NCBI GenBank assembly: GCA_003996215.1
Contig: QJPP01001603.1
Coordinates: 124,001 to 188,000, forward strand
DNA length: 64,000 nucleotides
Origin: Jaltomata sinuosa
Taxonomy: Eukaryota; Streptophyta; Magnoliopsida; Solanales; Solanaceae
Direction: 5' to 3'
The number at the start of each line of letters is the position of its first letter. The stretch's first letter is position 1. Below the pieces are notes generated by a model that ran no database searches, was not told where the DNA came from, and worked only from the letters and a program-made list of their open reading frames with translations. Positions 35,668 through 48,314 of the stretch are shown piece after piece. The translations under genes and the position numbers were made by a program.

Positions 35668-37374
35668 TTAGTCGTTTTCAGATTGCAAGCCAATCTGGTT
35701 GGTATGGCCCCACCCCAAGAAGGGGTATTGCTCCTTCAATATCATCAAAACATCATCATGTTGCCAAGTTGGCAACTCTTCAAACTTGGGCGTCTTGCCC
35801 ATTTCACACTCCTAAAGGGCATGATCAAGCTTGCTCTCAACATCAATCACAGAGACTACCCGCAACTCATCTGGAGCCTTTGTGGGTTGGCATTCATTGA
35901 ATGTCACGACTTCGCTTCCAACTCAGAATTTGAGTTCACCGAGTTCAACATCTACAAGTGCTCTCCCCATAGCTAATATTGGTTTTCCCAAGATTATAGG
36001 CACCTCAACATTTACTTCATAATCCAAGATCAAGAAGTATAGCGGGAGAATAAACCTGTCGACTTTCACTAATACGTCAAAGAGGATCCCTACCGGGCGC
36101 TTAATGGACCGATCAACCATAAGTAGATGCATAGATGTATGTTTGGGTGTACCCAATCCTAACTTGTTGAATATCACTAGGGGAATCAAGTTAATTCTTA
36201 CCCCCTCAATCACACAAGGCTTTACGGAACACAAATTGCCTAATAGTGCACAGTATGGTGAATGCACCCGGATCATCCCATTTTGTAGCAACAGTACTCT
36301 TCATCACAGTGCTACAACTATGTAAAATCTCAATGGTGCCCACATAAAAAATATTCTTCTTCTTGAGCAATTCTTTCATAAATTTGGCATACCTCGACAT
36401 TTGTGTTAAGGCTTTAACCAAAGGAATATTTATCGAAATCTTGTTGAACATGTCAACAAACTTATTAAATTTGTGCTCCTTATTCTTCTTGTTTAACCTT
36501 TGAAGGTATGGAGGAGGTCCCTTTGGTAGTGTGGTCGGCATACTTTGCTCAATAAAAGGGTCTTTCTCAATATCAATGGTCACTTGGGGAGGAGATTCAG
36601 CCTCCTCCCTCTCATCATCACTGGAACATTGGGTGCACCAAGCTTCACCCCAATTTCTGGTTCTAAAACATCGCTGTCACGCAAAACCTCTTCTTCTTTG
36701 TTACACATCTCTACAAAAGCTTCAACAATAGGCTTCTTTGCTATAACAACCAGCTCCATAATGGGCTCTCTCACTACACCACTTGTTCTTCCACTTCTAG
36801 TAACAATGTCCATGACATGAGCATCATTTTTAGGATTGGCCGTGGTGTCACTAGGAAGTGTTCTCTTCATCTTCGGGTTTATTTGAGTGGATAGATGATT
36901 CATTTGGACCTCAAGATGTTTTATTGAGGCTGAATGAGAGCTCACAGTTTGATGAAGTGTTGAAACTTTGCTTTTGAGCTCACTAACCCCAGTATTTGTA
37001 GTTTCTACCTTCTTCAACACCAAGGACAACATGTCCTAAATTTTTGAGTTCCCGGGATTTCTTATGATGGGTTGATACAAGGAGTTCGACTTATTTAGAG
37101 GTATATAAGGATTGGAGCTCCAGTGATTATATCTATTACCCTCTTTGTCATGGCTCCTCCAATTTCCATCTCATTCCTTGTTCCTATTCCAACCTTGATT
37201 CTCATCCCTCGGGTGATAATACCCGGGATGAGAACCCTCCAACAAGTAGCAAAGTTTACCATCCACGATGGTCATTAGGTCATCATCACTAGCCTTGATA
37301 TCTGGTGTACTCATAGCATTCACGGTCTTAGCACCAACTGCCCCTATCATATGCTTGGCTAGCAAGTCTATTTG
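35668..37374 (-). pseudogene. gag: gag (C-terminal part) and protease of element F
   Basis: Coding resumes at the G insertion site with QIDLLAKHMIGAVGAK. A linker with YLLEGSHPGYYHPRDEN follows, then a coiled-coil-like stretch (LKKVETTNTGVSELKSK...) and a basic region ending VTRSGR. Next is the segment PPPYLQRLNKK, typical of Athila Gag-Pol before the protease, and a protease-like domain with INLIPLVIFNKLGLG, VGILFDVLVKVD and EVPIILGKP (about 36250-35920). The expected active-site CDLGAS reads CVIEGV, so the enzyme is probably dead. The reading ends at a TAA (35668-35670) after GLQSEND. RT does not follow. Confidence 0.85.
37370..37374. repeat. Left target-site duplication of G (ATTTG)
   Basis: Identical to 47662-47666. 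Joining the flanks restores the F reading frame as AKMMMQIDLLAK. Confidence 0.95.
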
Positions 37375-40300
37375 TGTAATGACCCTTCCGGTCATTCCCG
37401 CGCTCATGCTTTTCTTGCACTGTTGGAGCTTTCCTGTAGCGGCCCCAAGTCATTTATGGCTTGCTGGGACCGGTGGTTCGGTTTCCTGACCGTTCGATTA
37501 GTCGTTATGATCAATTCCCTATCTTAGAAGCTGAGTATCAAAATCGTGCGATGGTGAATTGCGACCGTATGACCTTAACCCTCATTCCATAGCAAAGGCT
37601 TGCGAGCCTACATTTAAGAATTTTACTAACATCGTGCATATTTGAAAATATTTTTATTTATTTTTTTATTTAAAAGTTGTATATGATAAAAAAACTATAT
37701 TTTATTGCCTTCCTAAAATATTTTAAAGGTCTATGAAAAATACTTTTGTTATTATATAATTGTGTATGTACTTATTTTATAAGGTTTTTATACATTATAA
37801 TATTTTAATGGAGATAGTAAATTTAGTTATGTTAAAAAATTACTATTATAATATAGTAGGTTTTATTGGAAATGATTTTCTATTAGTTATGGTATATTTA
37901 AAAGATTACATATATTTTACCACGAACCTATGCAATACCCGAATATATGCATAATGAGAGAAAAATAAATTAAGTGTTGCCACCTCCACTACCACGTGGA
38001 GGTGAAGGGAATGGACAACAAGCTTGGTGTGCTGCCACTTGTCCCTTTTAGCATGTTATTGCATGCTTTGTTTAGAATGTGGATTAATTAAGTTGGCAGC
38101 ATATTACACTTATGATCACTTCAACAATTTGCAAGATGTAAATTGCTATCAACATACATATCACTTCTTTCAACATAATTTTCATTCATCATATTTTGTG
38201 CACGTTGATTCTATATGCGCTAACGAAGATTTCTGAGGGAAAATTATTTTGATGCAATATTCGGTCATTGAAAGAAAATCAATTATCTACATCAAGTATT
38301 CAAGCCTAGGTTCGAGTTTGATTTTGTTTTGGAGCTCCCCGGTGCAGTTCGAGCCTGAACGACATCGTTCCGACAGCTAGTCATCAGATGAAAGGTAGGT
38401 TATGGCTTTCCCTACCTAGACTATGCGTATATAGGCTATAACTGCATTAATTAACATCCTTCGGTGGGTTATTATAGGTTGGTACCCCAGACCTTGTCCG
38501 CTATTTCATGCGTTGTTTGTAGTATTCGTGTAGTATTATATATTACCCTTGTGGTCCTGTGTGGCCTTGTATTGACTATGGAACATAGACGGTGGGTTAT
38601 TTGGGGAATCTTCGCGAGACCCGGACATAGAGATGATCCTTTCAGGCTGGTTATGTTTGCTGAGTAGTTGCTGGGCCTGTGGAGGGCTAATAGGAGTTTT
38701 TGTGAGACGTTGGGCTACTTTTATATTTGTGTGCGATCATATCATCCACGAAAAAGATTTTCCCCTGCATGTTTTACTACAGTTTTGGCTGTGAGCAACT
38801 ACCGATAATTTTTCCTAAATCTGCATGGCCTCGGGGGGCTTTTTTTGTACTGTTGATGATAGAAAAGGGATTTTTGGATGTTTTCACACTGATTTTATTA
38901 CTGGTACTAGTCTATGAGGGGCTGAGCACTAGACTTGATTTACTACCGTTTTAGACCCGGTCACGCCCGGGCACCCTTGGAGGGGTTTTTGAGGCATTTT
39001 CTACTACTTTAGTCCTGGACAGGGTCTGGGCATGCATATTCGTGACTGGGTCTCTATCTTGATCCCGGACTTGCTTCCAGATGACATGTCTTGATACTGA
39101 GTTTTAGTATGGGGTCGAGGACCTCCATCGACCTTGTCGCTCTAGGCCTGGGGCTTCGGGCTGCGTGTGCCGGAGGGAAGGGTATACGGTGGAGTAGAGG
39201 TATACGGGCTGAGTCCTTCCATGAAACCTGCCTGCTTGGCCGGATCAGCACCGGAGGAGGTACATACAGAGGTTCTATTTCACATATCATATCATATCAT
39301 GCATTGGATTCCACCCTTGTTTGCTGTTTGTTGATTGTACGCTCCGGTAGTATGGGATGCCGGAGGGTTTGCTTTCACTTGATTGTGTTCCTCAGTTGTA
39401 TGGGCGGCAGTTGGGACTGTTGGTAGACTATATTTACTCCTGTCTTTATTTAGAGCTTATCTTGGCACACGGTTAGTGAAGGATTAGTGATGGTTAACCT
39501 GTTGAGGTTTCGGTTGTGGGATGTCTGATTATTGTGAGGGCTAGGAAGTCCTATCTTATTGAGGCACTTTTGTGTGGCCTTCTGAGCAGAGTGTGAGACT
39601 CTGGTTCTATTCTTGTGGGAAGCTGAGTGGTATCTCTCGGCTATTATGGTCTAGTTATTTCATCCTATGGTGGTGCTTGTGAGGTGATTCCCTGGTTATG
39701 CTATCATGTGATTGGATTGGTGTTATGATTTCCTTATACTGGTTGATTCCATTTGAGTATGTTAGACTGCTCCCCATCTTTTCCTTTTACTTGAGGTTAC
39801 CGGTATACCGCCATTTTCTCAACTCTCTCTCTACTTACTTATGTTATTGTGCAAGGACTCCAGGTGCGTTCTCCTTTCCTTCACATGTGATTCTGTGTAA
39901 TTGTATCTCTGTGCTAGCATGTTTTACTTATAGCTTTTGGTTATCTATTCTCTGTGCTAGCTCCTCACGCTCCCTTTATTGCTTCAGTGACTGCTTTCTT
40001 GCTATCTGTTACTTACTGCTTTTATATCTTATATGCGCTCAGTCGGCCTATGATACCTGTTGAGTACTCATTGTTTTGGTGCTCATACTACACTTCTGCA
40101 CTTTCTGTGTAGATCTTAGTTGAGTTCTCATCGTTGATCGCGTTGGAGACTCGTGCAGATTTTGGGGGTATATTCGAGCCTAGGGTGAGCGCCTGACGGT
40201 CGGGGCTTGACCACATTTCATATTTTGTATTGTTACTCTCTGTATATTTGGAGACAGTTGTACTTATTATTTTGTTACCTCTAGCACTTGCATTTTATTA

Positions 40301-40523
40301 AAAGCTTCTGTTCTGTCGATACCAAGTCTTGGGGTTGGTGTAGTTTCTTTTTGTGTATATTCAGGTTATTGCATCCGCTTGGTTCTATCTTTATATTCTG
40401 CTTTTGCTTATTGTGAGCATTTGTTAGGTAGTATCCCATTACTAACCGTTCTGGGCTATGGTAATTGGTTCGCCTACTGGGGGTTGTAGGTGCCATCATG
40501 ACCTAAGAAATCGGGTCGTGACA
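37375..40523 (+). repeat. 5' LTR of element G
   Basis: It begins TGTAATGACCC and ends GTCGTGACA. The first ~155 bases and everything after about 38320 match the E/H LTR family. The part between (about 37530-38320) is unrelated AT-rich sequence. The short ORFs are not genes. Confidence 0.93.
37981..38004. promoter_or_regulatory. G-box within a 9-bp inverted repeat, U3 of G
   Basis: CCACGTGG (37992-37999) lies inside CACCTCCAC...GTGGAGGTG, a perfect 9-bp inverted repeat. The 3' LTR keeps the G-box (45129-45136) with one mismatch in the left arm. An RY-type GCATGC follows at 38061. G-boxes bind bZIP/bHLH factors in plants; activity here is inferred only. Confidence 0.4.
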
Positions 40524-40525
40524 AT

Positions 40526-40537
40526 TGGTATCAGAGC
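40526..40537 (+). other. Primer-binding site of G (initiator tRNA-Met type)
   Basis: Exact TGGTATCAGAGC two bases after the LTR end. Leader to 40729. Confidence 0.9.
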
Positions 40538-40729
40538 TCTAGTTTCACCGGTGTCATGGTACAAAAGCAAGTGTCTAAGTAGAGTCTCTTGGATCAGTAT
40601 GATGACGTCTGTATCCTATCTGCGGGAGGCTACACGGCATTGTTAGGAAAAGTTTCATCTTCTTGGCTCCTTATCGTGCGTTCCTGGCTCTATTGACTTC
40701 TAAACTTCAATTGTTTCATTCCTTCTTAG

Positions 40730-41751
40730 ATGGCTAAGATGAGTTCGACAGCGGGTGATGTCGAGGCTCTTGTGCCTGTCGCTTCAGTGCTTCCGTCTGT
40801 GCTAGGACTTCAGAGTGAGAGTTTACCACCTCAGATAGGGGGTGTGGGGTTAGCCCAGCCTCTGACTAGATTCATAGCTACCTCAGCTCCTCAAGACACC
40901 GTGGCTAGGACTTTGAGTCCTCCAGTTAGTGTTTCAGCACCCGGCTCTACGAGTGGTGCTTCAGTTAGGGTCGAGCTTCCAGTTCTTCAGCAGGGTTATA
41001 TGTCGGTGTTGGACTATGCGGCGAGATTTCATGAGATGGGTAGGTGTACTGCTAGGACTGTACCTTCAGAGTTTGATAGGGTTTAGAGCTTTGTGAGTGG
41101 TTTGATTCAACCACTCCGTTTGGCGACCGAGCACTTGGTTACAGTTGGGATGACTATCATTCAGGTAGTTGACCATGCTTGGGCTGTTGAGGGTTTGTGC
41201 TCTGAGTCTTATGGAGGTAGTGCTAAGAATCGTTATCGCCAGGATAGTTTCCGAGGTTCCCAGTCTCGAGGTAGGGGATTCTCTCCTAGAGATCGGGTCC
41301 ATTATTTTCTGTCTACAGGCCAGTTTCAGCTGCTCCACGGGTTCCAGAGGGTGTTGGTACAGGTCATGTTGAGCAGAGTAGGCAGGGTATGGATCATATT
41401 CTTTAAGGTTTGCCTTCTGAGTGTGTAAGCCATGACGGTCGGTCAGGTTCAGCGAGATCTTCCAGTCTATTTTCATTCAGTGGGGTTTGCTTTCGGTGTG
41501 GTAAGCATGGGCACTTTGCTAAGAATTGCCCCACGATTGTGTATCTTGGTCAGCCTGGGTGTTATGATTGCAGAGAGAATGGTCACCTTTATAGAGCTTG
41601 TCCCCGACGAGGGATGGTTGAGCCTTCAGTTTCAACCACTCAGTCTAGAGTTAGATCCCATCAGCTTGATGCTCCTCTTGGTGGGCCAGAGGTAGAGTTT
41701 CCTGACACCGTTGCTCCAGGTCAGGCCTTTGATACCTTAGACTTGTGTTAG
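40730..41751 (+). pseudogene. gag: gag of element G, internally deleted
   Basis: The ATG at 40730 gives MAKMSSTAGDVEALVP and a proline/serine-rich N-part. It jumps directly to the end of the Gag core (LQQGYMSVLDYAARFHEMGR, about 40990), so most of the capsid-like domain seen in E is missing. After a TAG at 41084 and a frameshift, a second frame (41410-41751) has two intact zinc knuckles, CFRCGKHGHFAKNCP and CYDCRENGHLYRACP. Retention of two perfect CCHC knuckles beside a deleted capsid is unusual for random decay. It cannot make a normal Gag. Confidence 0.8.
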
Positions 41752-44512
41752 TCCCGCTCGTGTTGCGATTGTGTACCTTATGTCGTGTAATTTCTTACAT
41801 GCCTACCTACTACTTGTTTAGTTGTTTGGCTACCTGAATTGGAGTATCAATGTATTATTTTATTGGTAATATATTCTTTAGTAGTGGATAGGGGTGAGTT
41901 AGCCCTGTGAGGTGTTTTACCCAGAGTTGTAGCTTGTGAGTAGGCTTTCTAGAGCTCGTTTCCTGTTTGTTGTGGTTCTAGGCTTGCTTTGAGTCTTTCT
42001 TTCTAGCGGTCCTAGATGGTTGTTTCCTGGGCCATTATCTAGCATGGCTAGAGATCCGTGTGATGGTTCGATGTATTACCGGTAGTTGGACCGGAGTTGA
42101 GATTTTGCCTTAGTTGGGGGATATTGGTTTTGCTAGTGTGCATACATTGGTTTGTCCTCCCGAGTGTCTAGAGTCGACCCTCTTTGTTGATTAGTTTAGG
42201 AGGTTGGCAGGTATGTGGGTTGTTCCCATAGTCTCCTCCAGTTCCTGGTCCGTTGAGTGTTTTGTTGTATCCCCAACTCCAGTTGGAACGAATTCTGATC
42301 GTAGTTTTTTGGGCAAGCTCTTAATGTTGGCATCGGTATTGGGATTTGACTTTAGCACTTCCGAAAAAGTGTTGATCGTAACCTCATGGTTGGGTTGTAT
42401 TCTTAAGCATTTTGGGTGAGTTGGGCATCTGGCCCATTCTTCTCCTGCTTTATTGAGTTTAACGTGTAGCTATGAGAAGTAAGGTAATGGCTTCAGGTTC
42501 TTATTCGAGAAAGGATTTGTAAGGTTTAGTATGTGCTAAGGAAGGATTTTTGTTTAGTTGAAAAAGGAGAGAGATGACTCTTTGTTTGTGTTTATGTGTC
42601 CTAGTAGTTTCCTGAAGTGGTGATGAAGGTTTTCTTTGGGATTGTGTGTTAGTGATTCGATTCAGCTGTCTACACATTGTCGTGGGTTTTCCATCTATTG
42701 GTTTTTGTTTCAGTAGCATCTGCAGTATTGGCAACTTGCATATTCAAGCCTAGTTTGCTTGGGTTCTTAAGGGTTCATTGGCAGCATATGGGTTCGACCA
42801 AGGATTTGGTTGGCAGTTTTGAAAGTTGGGGTTCAGAATCATGGCTTGGCAGGTTACATCGGACGGTTCGTGGTAGTTTCTAGGTGGTTGCAGCATCCTA
42901 GTGCCGAGAGGCAGTGGGTGCGGGCAACTTAGCTTCTTTAATTCAGTTGCAGATGCGGCTATTGGCCTAGGACACCTAGTCCTTGGCTAACCTCTGCAAG
43001 AGGAAGGATATTCCAGATTTCAGCAGTGTTCCAGTTAGTACGAGGTCCTTCTACCATGGTTGGAAAGACTCAGCGACGTGAGTTTGAGCTTTAGCAGTGG
43101 TGCATGCTTTATGTGGTTAGCTTGTGGGTTGAGACTAGCGAGGCTATTTTGAGTTCCGATGATACATAGAGACTGGTAATCGCCATTCCTTTGTCGAGGA
43201 TTTGAAAGCTTGTTCAATTGATTCTTCCGGAGTTGGTGTTTATGTGGGATTCCAGTGTTGGTTAGACTCGGCCAGTATGGGCTAGAAGTTTGTTATGATA
43301 TATGCTTCAAAATGGTTGGTTGTTGCAGATCCGATAGAGCGGTTGATTCGAGCCAAAGGAATGAGTTGAAGGTATATGCAAAACTTTCTATGGCTAGATG
43401 GTAACTTTGAACCCCAAGAACCTTTTTACTTTTCCTTCGGGGTGTTTGGAGTTGATATTTGTGGCATGGTGGACTCCTTCCCAAGGTGATCTTGGTAAGA
43501 CTATTTCAAATCAGAATGGTGTTTGAGTATTCGGAGTTGCAGCAGTGTTTCTTAGAGTTGGAAGCTTAGCTAATGACTATGGACTTCATGGTAGGCTTAC
43601 CACGCTACTCGCATGATCTTAGTTTTGGTTTAGGTCTATTGGGTAGGTTGCCCTGGTTCATTCGCTTTCAGTTGATTCATACTTGATCTGGTTCAGCAAA
43701 GGTGGGTTAGTTATAAAGTTTGGAAGTTCTCCATCAACACAAGGTATCCACATATACCTTTCCTAACTTTGGTGTGCAAAGTTCAGTCGGGTTCAGTTGG
43801 TTGGTTCAGCTGGGTTCAGTTATCGAGTTTGATGTTAACAAAAGTGTTCGTTCATTGGTTGATGGTCAGTTGGGATGGGTGACTACAACTTTTGATGATA
43901 TGCCTCGAATTGTTATCTTGCATGGCAAAAGTTAGTAGACTATGGCTTGTCTTGGATAGAACTTGGGTATAAAGGGTGACTTCATTCATGTTAGAGGATA
44001 AGCAAAGACTGGGTATTTCCAGTGTTTCAGTTGATGCGTTGAGGATTGGTGAGTGTTAGACTGGTATGAAACTTCCTGTTATGGTGCAAAAAGGACTCAG
44101 CTCAGAATAAAAGGGTTTTGTGGAATAGGCAGGTTCATGAGTTAGAGTTTTGATTCTGGGCTTTTCTGGCAAACTAGGTTATGGTTTTGAAGATTCGAGT
44201 TCTGTGTGGTGATCGCCTTGCTTCTCTGGTTTTGGTGTTGTGTCGGTCTTTTCTGGTAGAGGTTCTCGAAGTTCAGTCTGGGTTGGGAGCCTCTTGGAGC
44301 TTTGGATTTTGAATTTGGAATCTAGCTTGTCTAGTTAGGAGTTTAGGCTTGGTTGCTTTTCGTGACTTCATTTTTTTGGGTGTCATCCGGTCGAGGGGGC
44401 TAGTCGAGTTTTTCGAGAGAGTAGTGCGGGCTTCGTATTCGATGTTCTTAAATCTATAGTGTTTCCTTCTTTCCTGACTTTCGAGGACAAAAATCTTTTT
44501 GGTAGTGGATGA
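41752..44512 (+). pseudogene. pol: pol remnant of element G, no RT seen
   Basis: No protease DxGA or RT FxDD motif is seen. Patches homologous to E and H are a linker block at 42925-42990 (matches the LASL...LALDIQSL segment of E), LVQLILPE near 43212 (start of the integrase zinc region), TMDFMVGLPRYS near 43570 (entry to the integrase core) and a degenerate stretch near 43805-43915 matching the TDGQ...LEDML region. The last ~60 bases (TTTCGAGGACAAAAATC, GTAGTGGATGA) are well conserved. From about 41760 to 42890 I recognise nothing. The order of the patches is normal, so this is erosion and deletion, not shuffling. Confidence 0.7.
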
Positions 44513-47500
44513 TGTAATGACCCTTCCAGTCATTCCCGCGCTCATGCTTTTCTTGCACTGTTAGAGCTTTCCTGTAGCGGCCCCAAGTCATTTATGGCTT
44601 GCTGGGACCGGTGGTTTGGTGCCCTGACCATTCGATTAGTCGTTATGATCAATTCCTTGTCTTAGAAGCTGAGTATCAAAATCGTGCGATGGTGAATTGC
44701 GACCGTATGACCTTAACCCTCGTTCCGTAGCAAAGGCTTGCGAGCCTACATTTAAGAATTTTACTAACATCATGCGTATTTGAAAATATTTTTATTTATT
44801 TTTTTGTTTAAAAGTTGTATATGATAAAAAACTATATTTTATTGCCTTCCCAGAATATTTTAAAGGTCTATGAAAAATACTTTTGTTATGATATAATTGT
44901 GTATATACTTATTTTATAAGGTTTTTATACATTATAATATTTTAATGGAGATAGTAAATTAAGTTATGTTAAAAAATTACTATTATAATATAGTAGATTT
45001 TATTGGAAATAATTTTCTATTAGTTATGGTATATATAAAAAATTACATATATTTTACCATGAACCTATGCAATACCCGAATATATGCATAATGAGATAAA
45101 AATAAATTAAGTGTTGCCACTTCCACTACCACGTGGAGGTGAAGGGAATGGACAACAAGCTTGGTGTGCCGCCACTTGTCCCTTTTAGCATGTTATTGCA
45201 TGCTTTGTGTAGAATGTGGATTAATTAAGTTGGCAGCATATTACACTTATGATCACTTCAACAATTTGCAAGATGTAAATTGCTGTCAACATACATATCA
45301 TTTCTTTCAACATAATTTTCATTCATCATATTTTGTGCACGTTGATTCTATATGCGCTAACGAATATTTCTGAGGGAAAATTATTTTTACGCAATATTCG
45401 GTCATCGAAAGAAAATCAATTATCTACATCAAATATTCAAGCCTAGGTTCGAGTTTGATTTTGTTTTGGAGCTCCCCGGTGCAGTTCGAGCCTGAACGAC
45501 ATCGTTCCCACAGCTAGTCATCGGATGATAGGTAGGTTATGGCTTTCCCAACCTAGACTCTACGTATATAGGCTATAACTGCATTAATTAACATCCTTGG
45601 GTGGGTTATTATAGGTTGGTACCCCAGACCTTGTCCGCTATTTCATGCGTTGTTTGTAGTATTCATGTAGTATTGTATATTACCCTTGTGGTCCTGTGTG
45701 GCATTGTATTGACTCTGGAACATAGACGGTGGGTTATTTGGGGAATGTCCGCGAGACCCGGACATAGAGATGATCCTTTTAGGCTGGTTATGTCTGCTGA
45801 GTAGTTGTTGGGCCTGTGCAGGGCTAATAGGAGTTTTTGTGAGCCGTTGGGCTACTTTTATATTTGTTTGCGAGTATATCATCCATGAAAAAGATTTTCC
45901 CCTGCATGTTTTACTACAGTATTGGCTGCGAGCCACTACCGACACTTTTTCCTAATTCTGCATGGCCTCGGGGGCCCTTTTTGGTATTGTTGATGATAGA
46001 AAAGTGATTTTTGGATGTTTTTGCACTGATTTTATTACTGGTACTAGTCTCTGCGGGGAAGAGCACTAGACTTGATTTACTACAGTTTTAGACCCGGTCA
46101 CGCCCGGGCACCCTTGGAGGGGTTTTTGAGTCATTTTCTACTACTTTAGTCCTGGACAGGGTCTGGGCATGCATATTCGAGGCTGGGTCTCTATCTTGAT
46201 CCCAGACTTGCTTCCAGATGACATGTCTTGATACTGAGTTTTAGTATGGGGTCGGGGACCTCTATGGACCTTGCCGCTCTGGGCTTGGGGCTTCGGGCTG
46301 CGTGTGCCGGAGGGAAGGATATACGGTGGAGTAGAGGTATACGGGCTGAGTCCTTCCATGAAACCTGCCTGCTGGGCCGGATCAGCACCGGAGGAGGTAC
46401 ATATAGAGGTTCTATTTCACACATCATATCATACCATGCATTGGATTCCACCCTTGTTTGCTGTTTATTGATTGTACGCTCCGGTAGTATGGGATGCCGG
46501 AGGGTTTGCTTTCACTTTATTGTGTTCCTTGGTTGTATGGGCGGCACTTGGGACTGTAGGTAGACTATATTTACTCCTGTCTTTATTTAGAGCTTATCTT
46601 GGCACACGGTTAGTGAAGGATTAGTGATGGTTAACCTGTTGAGGTTTCAGTTGAGGGATGTATGATTATTGAGAGGGCTAGGGAGTCCTATATTATTGAG
46701 GAACTTTTGTGTGGCCTTCTGAGCAGAGTGTGAGACTCTGGTTCTATTCTTGTGGGAAGCTGAGTGGTATCTCTCGGCTATTATGGTTTAGTTATTTCAT
46801 CCTAGGGTGGTGCTTGTGAGGTGATTCCCTGGTTATGCTATAATGTGATTGGATTGGTGTTATGATTTCCTTATACTGGTTGATTCCATTTTGAGTATGT
46901 TAGACTGCTCTCCATCTTTTCCTTTTACTTGAGGTTACTGGTATACCGCCATTTTCTCAACTCTCTCTCTACTTACTTATGTTGTTGTGCAAGGACTCCA
47001 GGTGCGTTCTCCTTTCCTTCACCTATGATTCTGTGTAATTGTATCTCTGTGCTAGCATATTTTACTTATAGCTTTTGGTTATCTATTCTCTGTGCTAGCT
47101 CCTTACGCTCCCTTTATTGCTTTAGTGACTGCTTTCTTGCTATCTGTTACTTACTGCTTTTATATCTTATATGCGCTCAGTCGGCCTATGATACTTGTTG
47201 AGTACCCATTGTTTATGTGCTCATACTACACTTCTGCACTTTCTGTGCAGATCTTAGTTGAGTTCTCGTCGTTGATCGCGTTGGAGACTCGTGCAGATTT
47301 TGTGGGTATATTCGAGACTAGGATGAGAGCCTGATGGTCGGGGCTTGACCACATCTCATCTTTTGTACTGTTACTCTCTGTATATTCGGAGACAGTTGTA
47401 CTTATTATTTTGTTACCTCTAGCACTTGCATTCTATTAAAAGCTTCTGTTCTGTCGGTACCAAGTCTTGGGGTTGGTGTAGTTTCTTTTTATGTATATTC

Positions 47501-47661
47501 AGGTTATTGCTTCCGCTTGGTTCTATCTTTATATTCTGCTTTTGCTTATTGTGAGCATTGGTTAGGTAGTAGCCCATTACTAACCGTTCTGGGCTATGGG
47601 AATTGGTTCGCATACTGGGGGTTGTAGGTGCCATCATGACTTGAGAAATCGGGTCGTGACA
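44513..47661 (+). repeat. 3' LTR of element G
   Basis: Same length as the 5' LTR and aligned end to end. It contains the same foreign U3 segment (about 44668-45460), so the segment was present before this insertion event. Confidence 0.93.
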
Positions 47662-47666
47662 ATTTG
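47662..47666. repeat. Right target-site duplication of G (ATTTG)
   Basis: Matches 37370-37374 exactly. Confidence 0.95.
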
Positions 47667-48314
47667 CATCATCATTTTTGCCATGGTCTTATCCCTTTCT
47701 TCATCCTTCCTCTGCATCTCATTTGTTAAGAGGGATGTGGTCACTCCTGAGGTAGGAACATCCGCCTCGTTTATGTTCCAAGCTTGGTTAGTCTTGGTCA
47801 TTCCCTCTATGAGGGCCGAGGCAAGAGGAAATTTTAGATCCATGAAGGTACCACCCCTGAGATTGTTGGCCACATACATATTCATCGAGTTTAATAATAT
47901 AAAGAAGCTTTGTAGAAAGAAATTGTCCAGCAATCCATGGTTAGTACACAACACAAGATTCTTCTTGAATCTCAACCATGCCTCATGCAAAGGCTCATTG
48001 GAAAGTTAGCGGTAGTTGGTAAGTTCATCCCTCAGCTACATCATCCATGATAGAGGGAAGAATCTAGTAGTGAAATCATTTCCCAACTCAGCCCAAGAGG
48101 TGATTGACCCATTCGATAATTCCTCCAACCACACTATGGCTTCCCCCATTAGAGAAAAGGGGAATAGGCAAAGTCGGATGGATTCTTGGGGTATTTATTG
48201 GAAAATGAACGGTTGGCATATCTCCATAAAGTTGCGGTTGTGTCTATTAGCATCTTCATGAGTGAACCCGTCAAGTCTTCCATTGACACTTTCATTATCG
48301 CCCACTTCGCTCAT
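47662..48314 (-). pseudogene. gag: gag (N-terminal part) of element F
   Basis: The ATG at 48314 gives MSEVGDNESVNGRLDGF. Then comes the Gag core of the Athila/Tat type, in part after an in-frame stop: RLCLFPFSLMGEAIVWLEEL, SITSWAELGNDFTTRFFPS. After a frame change it continues HEAWLRFKKNLVLCTNHGL, FFILLNSMNMYVANNLRGGTF (to about 47700) and AKMMMQ at the insertion site. The remainder continues across element G at 37374. The stop after PFIFQ and at least one frameshift show it was broken independently of the G insertion. Confidence 0.88.

Larger units (their letters stand above)
37375..47661 (+). mobile_element. Element G: complete long-LTR gypsy element with decayed pol
   Basis: Both LTRs are exactly 3149 bp (37375-40523 and 44513-47661) and flanked by ATTTG on both sides, so the insertion is intact. 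The internal region is only about 4.0 kb, against about 5.1 kb in H, and lacks RT. LTR ends, primer site and 3' end (GTAGTGGATGA before the LTR) match E and H. In the first 280 aligned LTR bases I counted about 12 differences, so it is among the younger insertions here. It sits in the gag of F, opposite in strand. Confidence 0.95.

Noticed and set aside
37620..37960. Strongly AT-rich DNA as a replication origin or centromere satellite
   Set aside because: It is part of the foreign U3 segment of G and repeats only because both LTRs carry it; no satellite periodicity is seen.
39698..40063. 121-codon ORF, repeated in part at 46929-47201, as a conserved gene
   Set aside because: The conservation comes from the two LTRs of G being copies of each other.
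43216..43260. DSSGVG-like string resembling the RNase H motif DASGVG in G
   Set aside because: The aligned position and the neighbouring frame (LVQLILPE) match the start of the integrase zinc region, so the resemblance is chance.
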